From: Strigamia acuminata
Taxonomy: Eukaryota > Arthropoda > Chilopoda > Geophilomorpha > Linotaeniidae
Length of the DNA: 64,000 nt
Assembly: GCA_949358305.1 (NCBI GenBank)
Contig: OX442314.1
Location: 62,939,369 to 63,003,368, forward strand
Direction of reading: 5' to 3'
The first letter of the stretch is position 1; the number at the start of each line of letters is the position of its first letter. Under the pieces are notes generated by a model, which worked only from the letters and a program-made list of their open reading frames with translations, had not been told where the DNA came from and did no database searches. Of the stretch, positions 43,726 to 54,056 are shown one piece after another. The position numbers were made by a program, and so were the translations under genes.

Positions 43726-44376
43726 TGTTAAATTTGCATAAGTTTAAATCAATACAAATCTACCAAACAAATTTCCAAAGTCCTGGATACAAGTGGATGA
43801 ATAAAGTTGAGATGGTGGTGAAATTCAAAGATGGCGTTGGAGCAAAGTAAAAGCACAACCACACGTTTTAGAGGTAAAAGGTACACTGGATTTTATTCTA
43901 TTATTTACATAAAAAGAAAAGGCAAAGAATGTGGATGACACGTTCAGTGCACCAATGGAAACGGTGCTCACAAGATTGGGAAAACCCCACCAATTAAAAG
44001 ATTAACGTGGGGGTAAAAACCTTATACAAAACTAGAACAGGTCAATACACTTGAAATGATAAATGGTAATTAATAATAAAGTGTTTACATCATCAAAACA
44101 TAATAGTGAGTCTTAAAAATGAGAAACAATGAAATCAGTAAATCAATGTAAATTCAAATCAAATATCAAAATTACTCAAACAAATGGAAATATCAAAAAC
44201 AATAATGTTATTATACAGCAACAGTTTAAAGCAATGCAATAAATGTAAAAAATGGCAAATAAAATTATCCAATCACTAATATAGAAAGGAATAACAAATC
44301 AATGTAGCAATCTCGGAATACAAACAACAATTTGAATAATGGTTTACATGACATGTCAAATCACCCGATTTTCACA
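43726..44376 (-). repeat. BEL/Pao 5' LTR
   Basis: 651 bp. Minus-strand AATAAA at 43,892-43,897. I see no clear TATA box. The NLR reading frame enters this LTR and stops after one extra codon. Confidence 0.95.
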
Positions 44377-46194
44377 TTGCTACTAAAAATTCTCTTGAAT
44401 ATTTGCCGTACATCCTCACATCACAAGATTCGATGTCCGATGATGATGCAACGTAATTTAGACATTCGTTTATTGTACCATTAAATGGAACTGGAGATGA
44501 AAAGATTTGTTGTATTTTGCAATGAGCATGTGAATGAGCTGTAAACGAGTGTTCAAAAGGTCTTAAAAGTTTTAGATGCAAACGAATCTCATTTTCATTT
44601 GTGACTAATTCTGAAGATAAATCAGCATTAAATTCAATTGACTTAATTTGACCGCAATTAATTCCATATTTTATCAGTTCTTTATTGTTTGGTTTTCTAT
44701 TTTTTTCAGTGTAGTATTCCGCTACATAGCAAGGAATAAATCTTTTCAGATATTTGCTTTTAGTAAGTGAATGTTTTGAACAGTCGGCAGCCAGTTTTGC
44801 TGTTAACTCAAAACTCATAGGAAATAAGTAACTGTATAAGTCAACTTGGCACAAAACAAGATCCAACTCATTTTTCATGAGACTTGCGAGAAAGGGCAGG
44901 ACCAACGATGTTCCATTGGTATCAAGAAAACGACTAACAGTTAGTTTTAAATCATCGTCTTTGTTTGCAGATCTGTTGGATTTTAAGTTCATCCAAAGTG
45001 CAAAAGCAGCTGCAAATTCCAACATAGACAAATGGAATGCCTCGTAATGAATTTTTGATTCCTTAAAGAATGTGATTTCTAAATGCCGGATCAAAAACCC
45101 GAGTTCAAAAATCTCGTCAGTCAACTGATCACAATCAAAATTCAAATCATTTCTTGATATTTTTTGCACACATGACATTCCAAATTTGAACATATTCTGC
45201 TGAATAATGTTAGGTGGATTGTTGTAACAAAACAGATCAAACTCGTTTTCAATTTCCAATCCACGTTTGACATAACTGTGCTTCAAAACGGAATTGAACA
45301 GTTTTTTGTAAAACTGCGTTTTTGTTTCGAATTGTCCGATGGTTTTGTCTTGTTCTAGTATCACTGGGATCAGCATCAGAAAAAGCGGCGAATCAAATAA
45401 GTCAATCTGAGATGACAGAGCTACCATTATGTCATCAACAATGGCTGCTTGGAGAAATTTAATTAAAAATTGTCGCTTAGCATTTTTGCCTTTAACACCT
45501 AATATCGATATTCGCTTATCGTAATAATTGCGTTTGGTCGGTATTCCAAATAATTGCGTTTGTTCTTCAATTCTTGACTCGACCAAGCCTGTTCTGCAGA
45601 ATATAACTATTGTTGCAACATCATATATTTCCTTACGAAGTAGTTTCATTATTTCATGACGTTTTTCTACCGACACTTCGTCTAATCCATCGAGTATGAA
45701 TATTGTATCCTGCTCGTGATACTTTACCATTTGGATAGCTCTGGTAACATCTTTAACACCAACGTGATCCGCAATTTGTACAATAACATCTTCAATACTT
45801 CTTTGTTGTAATTCTCGAAGGGGAATGAAGAAGGCAAATTTGAAGTTGATGTATTCCTTGTTTGTAGCCCAGTCGTACGCTAGTTTCGTCGCTAGGGCAG
45901 TCTTGCCAAATCCAGGTTGCCCTTCAACAAGTATTCTAGTTGGTTTTATGTTGTCTACACATTTGAAAATGTCTCCTGTCCCTACTGATTTGTCTGATTC
46001 AATCATTTGGAGTTTGATGAAATGTTCCACAATTGACAAATCGTGGCCTTCTTTCGCCCAAGCAACTTTCGGTAGAGCTAAAGCACTGTAGAATTGCTGA
46101 AGTTTTCTACGAAAAACATCACATAGTTTGTTGCCATTTCTGTCGTAGTTTTCACAACAGTGGATGATTTGCTGTGTCGGCTCACTAGCAGATG
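44372..46194 (-). CDS. NLR exon 2, NACHT-bearing part, truncated by BEL insertion
   Basis: Begins with an acceptor (ATCTTTACAG) 29 bp from the Gypsy-2 LTR. The 5' part encodes a short helical region, then the NACHT domain (Walker A, a sensor-like FCRTG, Walker B) and helical domains. Reading through into the BEL LTR adds only a Met before a stop at 44,372-44,374. The truncated protein would keep the ATPase but lack the repeat domain, like a decoy or constitutive form, if it is expressed at all. Confidence 0.8.
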
Positions 46195-46222
46195 CTGTAA
46201 AGATGTATACCGTGTTACTATT

Positions 46223-46853
46223 TGTGGTGATTCGGCATCACCTGAAGAAGTAATTAGCGGTGATTATTGTGTTACTAATACTCGCCACTAGAGCGCGCTA
46301 GAAATACCGACTAGACTGACTAGTCTCGTGTTTCTGCGAACCTGCATAATCGGAAGGATTTGCATATGACGTCATTTCCGGTTAGTATATAACGCCGATA
46401 CTTGACCGGAAACGACACTACAGTTACCACATTTCAGCAAGAGCACCATTTACCTCACCTTTCAGGCCGTTTCACGGATTGATCGAGGACCGGTGCCCGC
46501 TGACCATCTCAACTGTACAACAGCCACATTTATTTAGCGTAGCCAATCTACGCTAGAATAAATATTCGAACGATATTCGTTTAATTCGCACGAGAAAGCG
46601 AATTCTCGCGTGTTCATAATAACACGTGGAAATACCCTAGACAACAAACATAGACCACGCGTAGGACTAAACAATTGGATCCGCCATTGTTTAGCGGCAA
46701 CTCGTATTCGCAGCCGAATCCGAGGACCAACACAGGAAACATCTTGACTTATATTTGTATTAGTAAGCGTGTTTTAATAAAGCAGTATTTGAAATATATT
46801 GTATTCCCGAGTGTATTATTTATTATCTTTAACCACAAAGTCGAATCACGACA
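46223..46853 (+). repeat. Gypsy-2 5' LTR
   Basis: 631 bp. TATATAA at 46,386-46,392 and AATAAA at 46,776-46,781. No difference from the 3' copy noticed by eye. The 66-codon frame inside at 46,675 recurs in the 3' LTR and is not a gene. Confidence 0.94.
46351..46392 (+). promoter_or_regulatory. Gypsy-2 LTR promoter cluster: ETS, octamer, CRE, ETS, TATA
   Basis: Within 42 bp: CGGAAGG (ETS-like), ATTTGCAT (octamer, 46,358-46,365), TGACGTCA (palindromic CRE, 46,367-46,374), TTTCCGG (inverted ETS-like), then TATATAA. These are consensus matches by eye; binding is inferred. Repeated in the 3' LTR at 57,510-57,551. Confidence 0.6.
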
Positions 46854-46855
46854 CG

Positions 46856-46873
46856 TGGGGGTCTGTCCGGGAT
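46856..46873 (+). other. Gypsy-2 primer-binding site, close to tRNA-Pro type
   Basis: TGGGGGTCTGTCCGGGAT starts 2 nt after the LTR, as in Gypsy-1. It matches the complement of a tRNA-Pro 3' end at 15 of 18 positions. The host tRNA could differ or be another species, so the assignment is tentative. Confidence 0.5.
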
Positions 46874-46945
46874 AGATTTGCTAACCTTAAGACAATACTT
46901 TAAATAATAACCGGGATCTTTCGATCGATCATTATATCGTAAGAA

Positions 46946-49792
46946 ATGACAAAAACTACCGCAGAAGATAGAAAAAGGCGTAACGACGAAAAGGATAGAA
47001 AAGAAGCCGAAGAAATCGAACGCCAAAAAGCGGAAGAAGCGAACCACGTGGAACCAGAAGTCGAGACTAACTCGACTAAAGTTTCAACGGAATCATCAAG
47101 TGAAAGCCTTCCCCTTGCAAGACAACTTCCGTTTACGGGAGGCGAATTCGAAGGATCAGGAAGCTCTCACGAAGAAAACGGACTAAATAAATCGTTCGAA
47201 AACCCTCGATTCGGATTGAAAAGCCCAAGACCTGTCGAAAAGGATCCCAGTGAAATGGATCTAATGACTCTTCTAAATAAAGCGGCAAACACAAGTGCCG
47301 CAATGATCAACGAGGCTGCCCGCGCAGACCAAGCAAGAACAGTCGCGTTAGAGAAGAAGAAAAACGAATTGATGGAAGATTTAGCCAGAGAGCATCGCGA
47401 GAAATTAGCTGCCATGGAACAGAGCTTGGCACAAGAACACCAAGCTAAACAAATGGCACTGGAGCGCGAGCTGGCTCGAGAATTGCTCGCGAAGCAGAAA
47501 ATAATCGAACGAGAAATGGCAAAGGACTGCCAGATCCGGCCGCCAAGCAACGGGTTAAGCCAGCATTCGGAGCCAAACTCCGTACAGAGCTCCCCAGAAC
47601 GGTCTCACACAGCTAAGGAGCTGGTAGCCAAAGCAATAGAAGTAACTCGGGTAGCTTGCGCACACGGCATCGAGATCGACCAGGACAAGGATCCCTACGC
47701 AGAGCTAAGCCGAGTAATCGACCTAGTAAATCAGAGGACTGAAAAACGATCGGCAGATAACACGGCCAGACGCGGAGAGAAACGACGTCGGGTCGGAGCA
47801 GATCGACAACAGTCCGAGACAGGCGGCGAAGCAACGTCAGACAGCGAAAGTATCGACTCTCAAGCATCTCACGGCAGTATCCGAGTCAACGGACTAGATA
47901 GCATCTTGAACGAATCGGACGAAGTCAAAGGAGAACTGTACGAGGCGTTTATACAAGATAGGAGGAATAATCAGGGCGCGCAATCATGGGCAATAAAAAA
48001 CTCATTCGCAATGAAAACTGGCCAAACCAGTAATAACAACCCAGGCGACCCTAACGCAGAACTAATCAGATGTATAAATCAGAAGAATCAAATACGCAAC
48101 GAAGTAGGTCAAAATAAACTGGCCATGCCGACGCTCGAGGAGATTAACGCAGTTAAAAATCACCTCGAAAAGAAACACGCCGCCGAAGCGTATGCTGGGA
48201 GAGATTCCTACGTTTTTATCAAAAAAACGAACGAAGGCCTCACGGGGACCCGACTGGACGATCTGATACCGCCCGGAACAAAGTTGAGCCAAACCTCCGC
48301 TCCAGAGAAAGCGAACCCAGATAACTCAACCATAGCGCAAGACCTCACGAATAACCCGAACACCGCGGGATCATCAGGGAAAACGTCGTTCCAACACAAT
48401 CAGTTCGGACTGACGGGCAACGGTACGCATTACCCAAGCCTCCCTTCCGACAATCCACGATCATCACCGCTGCTTAGTGAGACTGACTCGCTAAGCAACC
48501 AACTACGGACGATGAGAGACGAACTCCTTCAGGCCATGGACCAAAAGCTTCAACAAAGCCGTGGCCAAGAGACCGAGGAGGACGATCGAAGCGAAGGATT
48601 GTTGAAACGTTACTCCGCAGACCGATGGCTGTATTCTCGCAAGGATAACAACATCAAGTGGACGACCCTGAGACTAATTAAGTTCGACGGATCCTGGAAC
48701 GCCGGCAACTTGTTTTTGGACGAAGTCGCCCTGACGATTAATCGCTTAGGAGCGGAACCCGACGAAATGGTTGCACGCGGAATACCAGAAATGCTGATCA
48801 ACCGGGCCCGAAACTGGTACGCTGATGTCCAACCCCGAAACTGGGAAGATTTCGTCATAAAGTTCCACAATCAATATGGCGAGACGAGCCAAGAAATCCA
48901 GAAAAGAGTAAGCTCTATGAAGCAAGCTCCCGGGGAAACTCTGAGGGAATACGTACAACGAGCCGACAGCCTGTTCCGTGAAATGGACAAACCATTTGAC
49001 CAACACGCTCAGAAAGCTCTCTTCGAACAAGGACTAAACGAAACCGCAACCAAAGTCCTACGAGAAATGAACGCTCCTAAGGGGGATAATTTCAAAGCCA
49101 TCCTAGCTTTCGTCGAGAAGAAACACACCGAAGTAAATGCTCGGTATAACGAAAATCTGACAAAAGAAGAGCGAGCTCTAGGAGTGGCCCGACAGCAACG
49201 AATACAGGAGCGCAGCATAGACTCCACTAAGCTGCTCCAATCGCGAAATTATCTAAACGGAAGTATAGAGCCACTCCCCTCAAAGAAAAACCAACAAGCT
49301 TCTAACCCTTTACCACCTCCGAGTAAGGCCTATCGCACGCAAACTAACGCCGCCGAGGAAAAGTCGGAAGACGAAGTAAGCGAAGACTCTGAGCAATTCT
49401 CGGAAAGCGATGAGGCTGACGAAGGTATCAACGATGTGGTACACGCAAACATGGGGAAGGAACTGGCGCCCAGCTACCGACCTCAGATGAAGTCCAGAAA
49501 ATCGGAACACCACAACCCGAAAACAGAGGCGACTTCCGAGAAGAAGGACTACCCCAAAAAACCTTTTGAGCGGGAGGGAAAGAAGAAAAGCCCTTGTAAT
49601 TTCTGTAACGAAGACGGCCACTGGCGTCAGGCCTGCCCAAAACTGGCAAAGAAAAAAGCCGACGACAAGGCCGCAGAGCGTGAGGAGCTAGTGAAATTGC
49701 TCGCGAAGGAACAAGACAAAATCTTGAAGGAACTCACCGCCAAACTCGACAGTATGACAAAAAACTGGAACTCGCGGGCGGAACAAAAGTGA
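46946..49792 (+). CDS. gag: Gypsy-2 Gag (948 aa)
   Basis: N-terminal charged region (KRRNDEKDRKEAEEIERQKAE) and a long coiled-coil candidate at about residues 125-195 (heptad-like LEKKKNELMEDLAREH...). A retrotransposon-gag domain at about 570-720 includes NWEDFVIKFHNQYGE. An acidic stretch precedes one zinc knuckle, CNFCNEDGHWRQAC, at about 883-896. The start ATG lies 73 nt after the primer site. The C-terminus contains the frameshift heptamer 25 nt before the stop. The coiled coil is unlike the Asn-rich tract of Gypsy-1 Gag, so the N-terminal halves of the two Gags differ in kind. Confidence 0.9.
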   Translation: MTKTTAEDRKRRNDEKDRKEAEEIERQKAEEANHVEPEVETNSTKVSTESSSESLPLARQLPFTGGEFEGSGSSHEENGLNKSFENPRFGLKSPRPVEKDPSEMDLMTLLNKAANTSAAMINEAARADQARTVALEKKKNELMEDLAREHREKLAAMEQSLAQEHQAKQMALERELARELLAKQKIIEREMAKDCQIRPPSNGLSQHSEPNSVQSSPERSHTAKELVAKAIEVTRVACAHGIEIDQDKDPYAELSRVIDLVNQRTEKRSADNTARRGEKRRRVGADRQQSETGGEATSDSESIDSQASHGSIRVNGLDSILNESDEVKGELYEAFIQDRRNNQGAQSWAIKNSFAMKTGQTSNNNPGDPNAELIRCINQKNQIRNEVGQNKLAMPTLEEINAVKNHLEKKHAAEAYAGRDSYVFIKKTNEGLTGTRLDDLIPPGTKLSQTSAPEKANPDNSTIAQDLTNNPNTAGSSGKTSFQHNQFGLTGNGTHYPSLPSDNPRSSPLLSETDSLSNQLRTMRDELLQAMDQKLQQSRGQETEEDDRSEGLLKRYSADRWLYSRKDNNIKWTTLRLIKFDGSWNAGNLFLDEVALTINRLGAEPDEMVARGIPEMLINRARNWYADVQPRNWEDFVIKFHNQYGETSQEIQKRVSSMKQAPGETLREYVQRADSLFREMDKPFDQHAQKALFEQGLNETATKVLREMNAPKGDNFKAILAFVEKKHTEVNARYNENLTKEERALGVARQQRIQERSIDSTKLLQSRNYLNGSIEPLPSKKNQQASNPLPPPSKAYRTQTNAAEEKSEDEVSEDSEQFSESDEADEGINDVVHANMGKELAPSYRPQMKSRKSEHHNPKTEATSEKKDYPKKPFEREGKKKSPCNFCNEDGHWRQACPKLAKKKADDKAAEREELVKLLAKEQDKILKELTAKLDSMTKNWNSRAEQK

Positions 49793-49810
49793 TTCCACAT
49801 CCGCTCGCGA
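49759..49810 (+). promoter_or_regulatory. Gypsy-2 gag-pol -1 frameshift signal
   Basis: Heptamer A AAA AAC at 49,759-49,765 in phase (ACA AAA AAC), 7-nt spacer, then CGCGGGCGG (49,773-49,781), which can pair with CCGCTCGCG (49,801-49,809) with one G-U pair, extendable by one A-U pair. The gag stop (49,790-49,792) falls in the loop. The -1 frame is open from the heptamer into pol. Confidence 0.85.
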
Positions 49811-52800
49811 TAACTTCGAAAACGATGGACCTTACTCTGGTGGAAAAACAAATTAAAGAAATGGAAAAATTGTTGGAATTCTTCGAGGAAGCTGCCAACG
49901 AGGAAGTCACAACTCCAACCAAAAAACGGAAATTCGAAATTAGAGACGAAGACGGTATAGCCAACGCTTTCATGACTTTGCCGCTTGACCAAGGGGCCAA
50001 TCCTCTTAAAAAGCGAATACTTCGTTGCAACCTATCAACAGAAGCGAAGAGCGTACTGGCTAAAATACCAGTCTCTTTCGGCAAAAAGGTGTTAATGGGA
50101 CTACTCGACTCGGGAGCGGATCAGTCGTTTATCTCCACCGACTTATTCGAATCACTCGAAGAAAAAATACAGAAAAAATTACGGGGAATGAACGAGAACA
50201 TTCGAGTTCTTACAGCAGCGGGAGAAGTTAGAGCAGTGGGGACGTTATCAACCGATTTTGTATGGGAAGGAGGCACGATTAAGCATTTCTTCATCGTGTT
50301 ACCAACCCGAGACACAATCCTGCTGATAGGAATGGATTTGATGGAACGGATGAACATCCAGCCCAACCCAGTCACACGTTCGTGGAATTACATCGACAAC
50401 CACGAGGACCCACGACTACCCATAATACCTCCGGAACTCCTAGACAAAGCTAAGGACGACGAGGAATGGGGAGGAGGCGAAATTAAGAAGTTCATCCAAG
50501 ACTATAATTTTAAGTCGTTTAATACTATCCTCCAAGAGGAGAATTTAATACATAATCTGGCCATGGACGCCAATCTCGGAGAAGAACAAACGAAACTCCT
50601 CGAGGAAATGCTCAAGAAGCACTCGAAGAACTTAAATAAAGATCCAGGAAAGACTAGTTACGTAATGCACGAGATCGAATTGGTTACGGGAAAACCGGTG
50701 CGAGTACCTTTTAAAACTATGAATCCCCAAAAGAGACATATCGTAAGAACGATGTGCAACGAGTTGCTCAAAAAAGGGATCGTGTCGCACGCCATCGGAG
50801 AATATGGAATGAGGATTGTCCTCGTCATGCGACCAGGCTCCGAACCGCGCCTCTGCATCGATTATAGACCTTTAAACGCCATAACCGTCATCGACCCCAT
50901 CCAAATGCCGTCAATAGAAGCGATTCTACGGGAGCTCGCCCCATTTAACTGGGTCACGACCATGGACTTGTCCAAGGGTTACTGGCAGGTTGAATTGCGG
51001 GAAGAGGATAAAGAGAAAACAGCTTTTTGGGCACCACAGGGTCGACTGATGTTTAATGTAATGCCCTTCGGGTTAGTAAACGCACCCGCCACCTTTCAAA
51101 AACTAATAGAAAAAGTTCTCGGCGATGCCTTACACAAATACGCATGGGCTTACCTCGATGATATAGTCATAGTCTCCCAAACTTTTGAAGACCACCTGAT
51201 ACACGTGAATGACGTCATGGAGCGACTCACAAAAGCCGGTCTAAACATTCATCCAGGGAAAAGTAAATTTTGCCGCAAAGAATTGGCATTCCTGGGTTAC
51301 ACAGTCGGAACAGGTGGCCTATCCATCGACCCGAAAAAGACCCAGGCGATTAGCCAGTTCCCCGCCCCGGAAGATGTAAAAGGAGTCCAACGTTTCATGG
51401 GCATGGTGAATTTCTTCAATCGATTGCTCCCAAATTTGGCAGACGTCGCGGCACCCATCACAGATCTGTTACGCAACGATAAAGATTTCGAGTGGACTGA
51501 CCACTGCGAAACATCGTTTAACAAGATAAAACAAATGCTGATCGATGTAAAACGAATTCCCCTACCAGATCTTAATCGAGAATTCACTCTTCACACCGAC
51601 GCCAGTCGAATTGGCCTAGGTGCTGCGTTGCTTCAAAAGCATGACATCGACGGAGTAGTGTTAGAGGTCCCGACGATGTTCATCAGCCGGAAATTACAAG
51701 CAGCCGAAAAGAATTATAATGCGACAGAGTTAGAATGTCTAGCCGTCGTCTGGGCAATCCGAAAATTCAGACCATACCTGGAATTTACCAAGTTCAACGT
51801 ACAAACTGACCACGAAGCACTAAAGTGGTTAATGGCGTTGAAGGAACCGTCCGGAAGAATGGCTCGCTGGCAGCTAGAATTAATGGCTTGTGACTTAATC
51901 ATTGAATACCGACCCGGAAAATTCAACGTCGTGGCAGACGCCCTCTCACGAGCCCCAGCTTCAGACCCCGAAGACGAGACCGACTGCGGAGAGGACGACT
52001 CACGCCTCTTCTACTGTCCGAACCCCGTCCGAAAATGGGAATTTAAAAAGCTAAACGAATTACCCAAGGAGAAACTCGAGTCAGGAGACCAAAATTATTA
52101 CAATTATTGGCTCCGAGCATACCAGTCTGTCAAGGACGCTCACCCAAATTACGAGCTAACGATAGAACCTCGAATCTCCGACAAGTACGTTCGAGCATTC
52201 GTCGCCCACGTAAGCAAGGGGACGAATAGTAAGCCGCCCACCAGGGACGAATTAATAGCCGCCCAGATGACAGACGACTTCTGTAAAACTTATCGAAACT
52301 TCATCACAGATAAAAAATTTCCCGACGAGAATTTCGACGAAATCCAACGCGAAGAATTCGAAAGAGAAGCCTCCACGTACTTAATCGAGGATGGACTTCT
52401 ACTAAAACACCACCCGAATTTCCGCGATGATCTGACGGAGACGGGAACTTCGATGAAAGTCGTTATACCCAGGAGTCTGCTGACAAGGTTTCTGTGGATG
52501 GTCCACGGACACCCGCTCGCCGGACATTCTGGAGTGGCCAGAACGATCTACCGAGCAAATCAACTTTATTTCTGGCCAAAAATGACCCGAGATATCGTTC
52601 GTTTTATTCATCACTGCCCCAGATGCCAAGCGTGCAAGCCGAGGACGCCCAAGAGCTACGAGAGAATCTCACTTGGCCCTTTCGCACCCTTCGATTGCTG
52701 GAGCGTGGATTTAATGGGCCCAAAGCCCACGTCATCCAATAAAAACAAATATATATTAGTAATCATGGATGTCGCGACTGGATGGCCCGAACTCTTTCCA

Positions 52801-53871
52801 ATGGAGAGACCAACTAAGCAAAAAATCATTCGATGTTTGTACGAAGTGGCGCTTCATTTTGGATTCCCTCGAAAATTAATCTCCGATAATGGACCACAAT
52901 TCGCGTCAAATTTGTACAAAGACTTCTGTAAAAAATTCGACATCGAGACATCATATACATCAACCTATAATCCACGGGCCAATCCCGTCGAAAGGTTAAA
53001 TCGCGATATAAAATATGCACTAGCAATTTTCACCGATGTTCACTCCAGCTGGGACGAATATCTTCGTGAAATTGCCTTCAGCATCCGCACAACGATCTCA
53101 AGGAACCGCAAATTTTCTCCCGCGTTTCTAAACTTCGCTCGGGAACTCAGAGTACCCTGGGACCCACGAATACCGGAGGAAATACTGGAAATTGATCCTG
53201 AGAAGCCTCATATTTATGTCGACAGACTGGAGCAAATAATTTCGGCCACTTATCAGCACATGATGTCACACATATTCGACATGAGAGATCGTATCAGCAT
53301 TGCTGGAAAGGATCGGCCCTTCTGCAATTTTAAAGTCAATGACCTCGTCTGGAAAGACACACATATTCAGTCCAGCGCCGATAAGGGGGTCCACGCAGGC
53401 TTAGCAGACAAACGCGACGGCCCGTACGTCATACTCGAAGCCCACGGCGGAAACGCTTTCAAGCTAAAAAGATTGGCAGACAACGTTAATTTTAGATCGA
53501 TCCACGCCCGAGAATTAACTCCATACTTACCTGAGTTTCCTCAAGAGGCTTGGACGGAATATCAGACGAAACCAGCGCAAAATCCAATTATTCGCGACAT
53601 GTTTTTAGATGAACAAACTGGCCCAACCAATTTAGTTCAAGATGAGTCACACGAAGCGGCCGACGCCCCGGATGAGATTTCGGAGAGGGAGGAAATAGTC
53701 GAAGAATCTCCTAAAAAAGGAAAGCAATCAAACAAAAATAAGACTACAAGAATCCTCAAACCTGATAAAATATACGGTATGCGTCGACACAAGCCAAACC
53801 CGTTCATAAAAGACGGGAAACTCGTCGGAAAACAAAAAGCGACTCCGGCCATTGTCTCAAACAATCGATAA
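49763..53871 (+). CDS. pol: Gypsy-2 Pol polyprotein: protease, RT, RNase H, integrase
   Basis: Expressed by -1 frameshift. Protease LLDSGADQSF (about residue 105 counting from 49,789); reverse transcriptase with LCIDYRPLNAI and YLDD (about 360-457); RNase H with HTDASRIGLG, TELE and QTDHEALKW (about 600-680); integrase zinc domain HGHPLAGH...CPRCQAC (about 905-945), core residues in SVDLMGP, ISDNGPQF and NPVERLNRD; C-terminal module KRDGPYVILEAHGG. The integrase motif ANPxERxNRD is shared with Gypsy-1. Intact and apparently functional. The basic tail ends about 190 bp before ORF3. Confidence 0.93.
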
Positions 53872-54056
53872 AAACAACCACAGGGGGGACACCTGTTACG
53901 TCCCACAATGCGTCTTAATTGGCCAAACCAATCAAAGATGACATGAGACTAATAGTTAACCTCTAACCCGACCCACATTTATCACTGTCATCTCCGACTA
54001 AGCGACGATCACCTCGAGGCAGCCGTAAATCAAAGTATCAAATTAATTTCCGAAAA

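Larger units (their letters stand above)
37766..44376 (-). mobile_element. Complete BEL/Pao LTR retrotransposon (6,611 bp)
   Basis: LTRs of 651 bp at 43,726-44,376 (5') and 37,766-38,416 (3'), TGTGAAAATC... to ...TTTAACA on the minus strand. The flanking duplication TTGCT (37,761-37,765; 44,377-44,381) is the 5-bp size usual for BEL/Pao. There is a single long ORF, a tRNA-Phe primer site, and no visible defects. LTRs appear identical by eye, so the insertion is very young. It interrupts the coding sequence of an NLR gene in the same orientation as that gene. Confidence 0.95.

Noticed and set aside
49784-49792. Gag stop region CAA AAG TGA as the Gypsy-2 slip site
   Set aside because: It is not a canonical heptamer, whereas A AAA AAC 25 nt upstream is in phase and has a stem at the right spacing.
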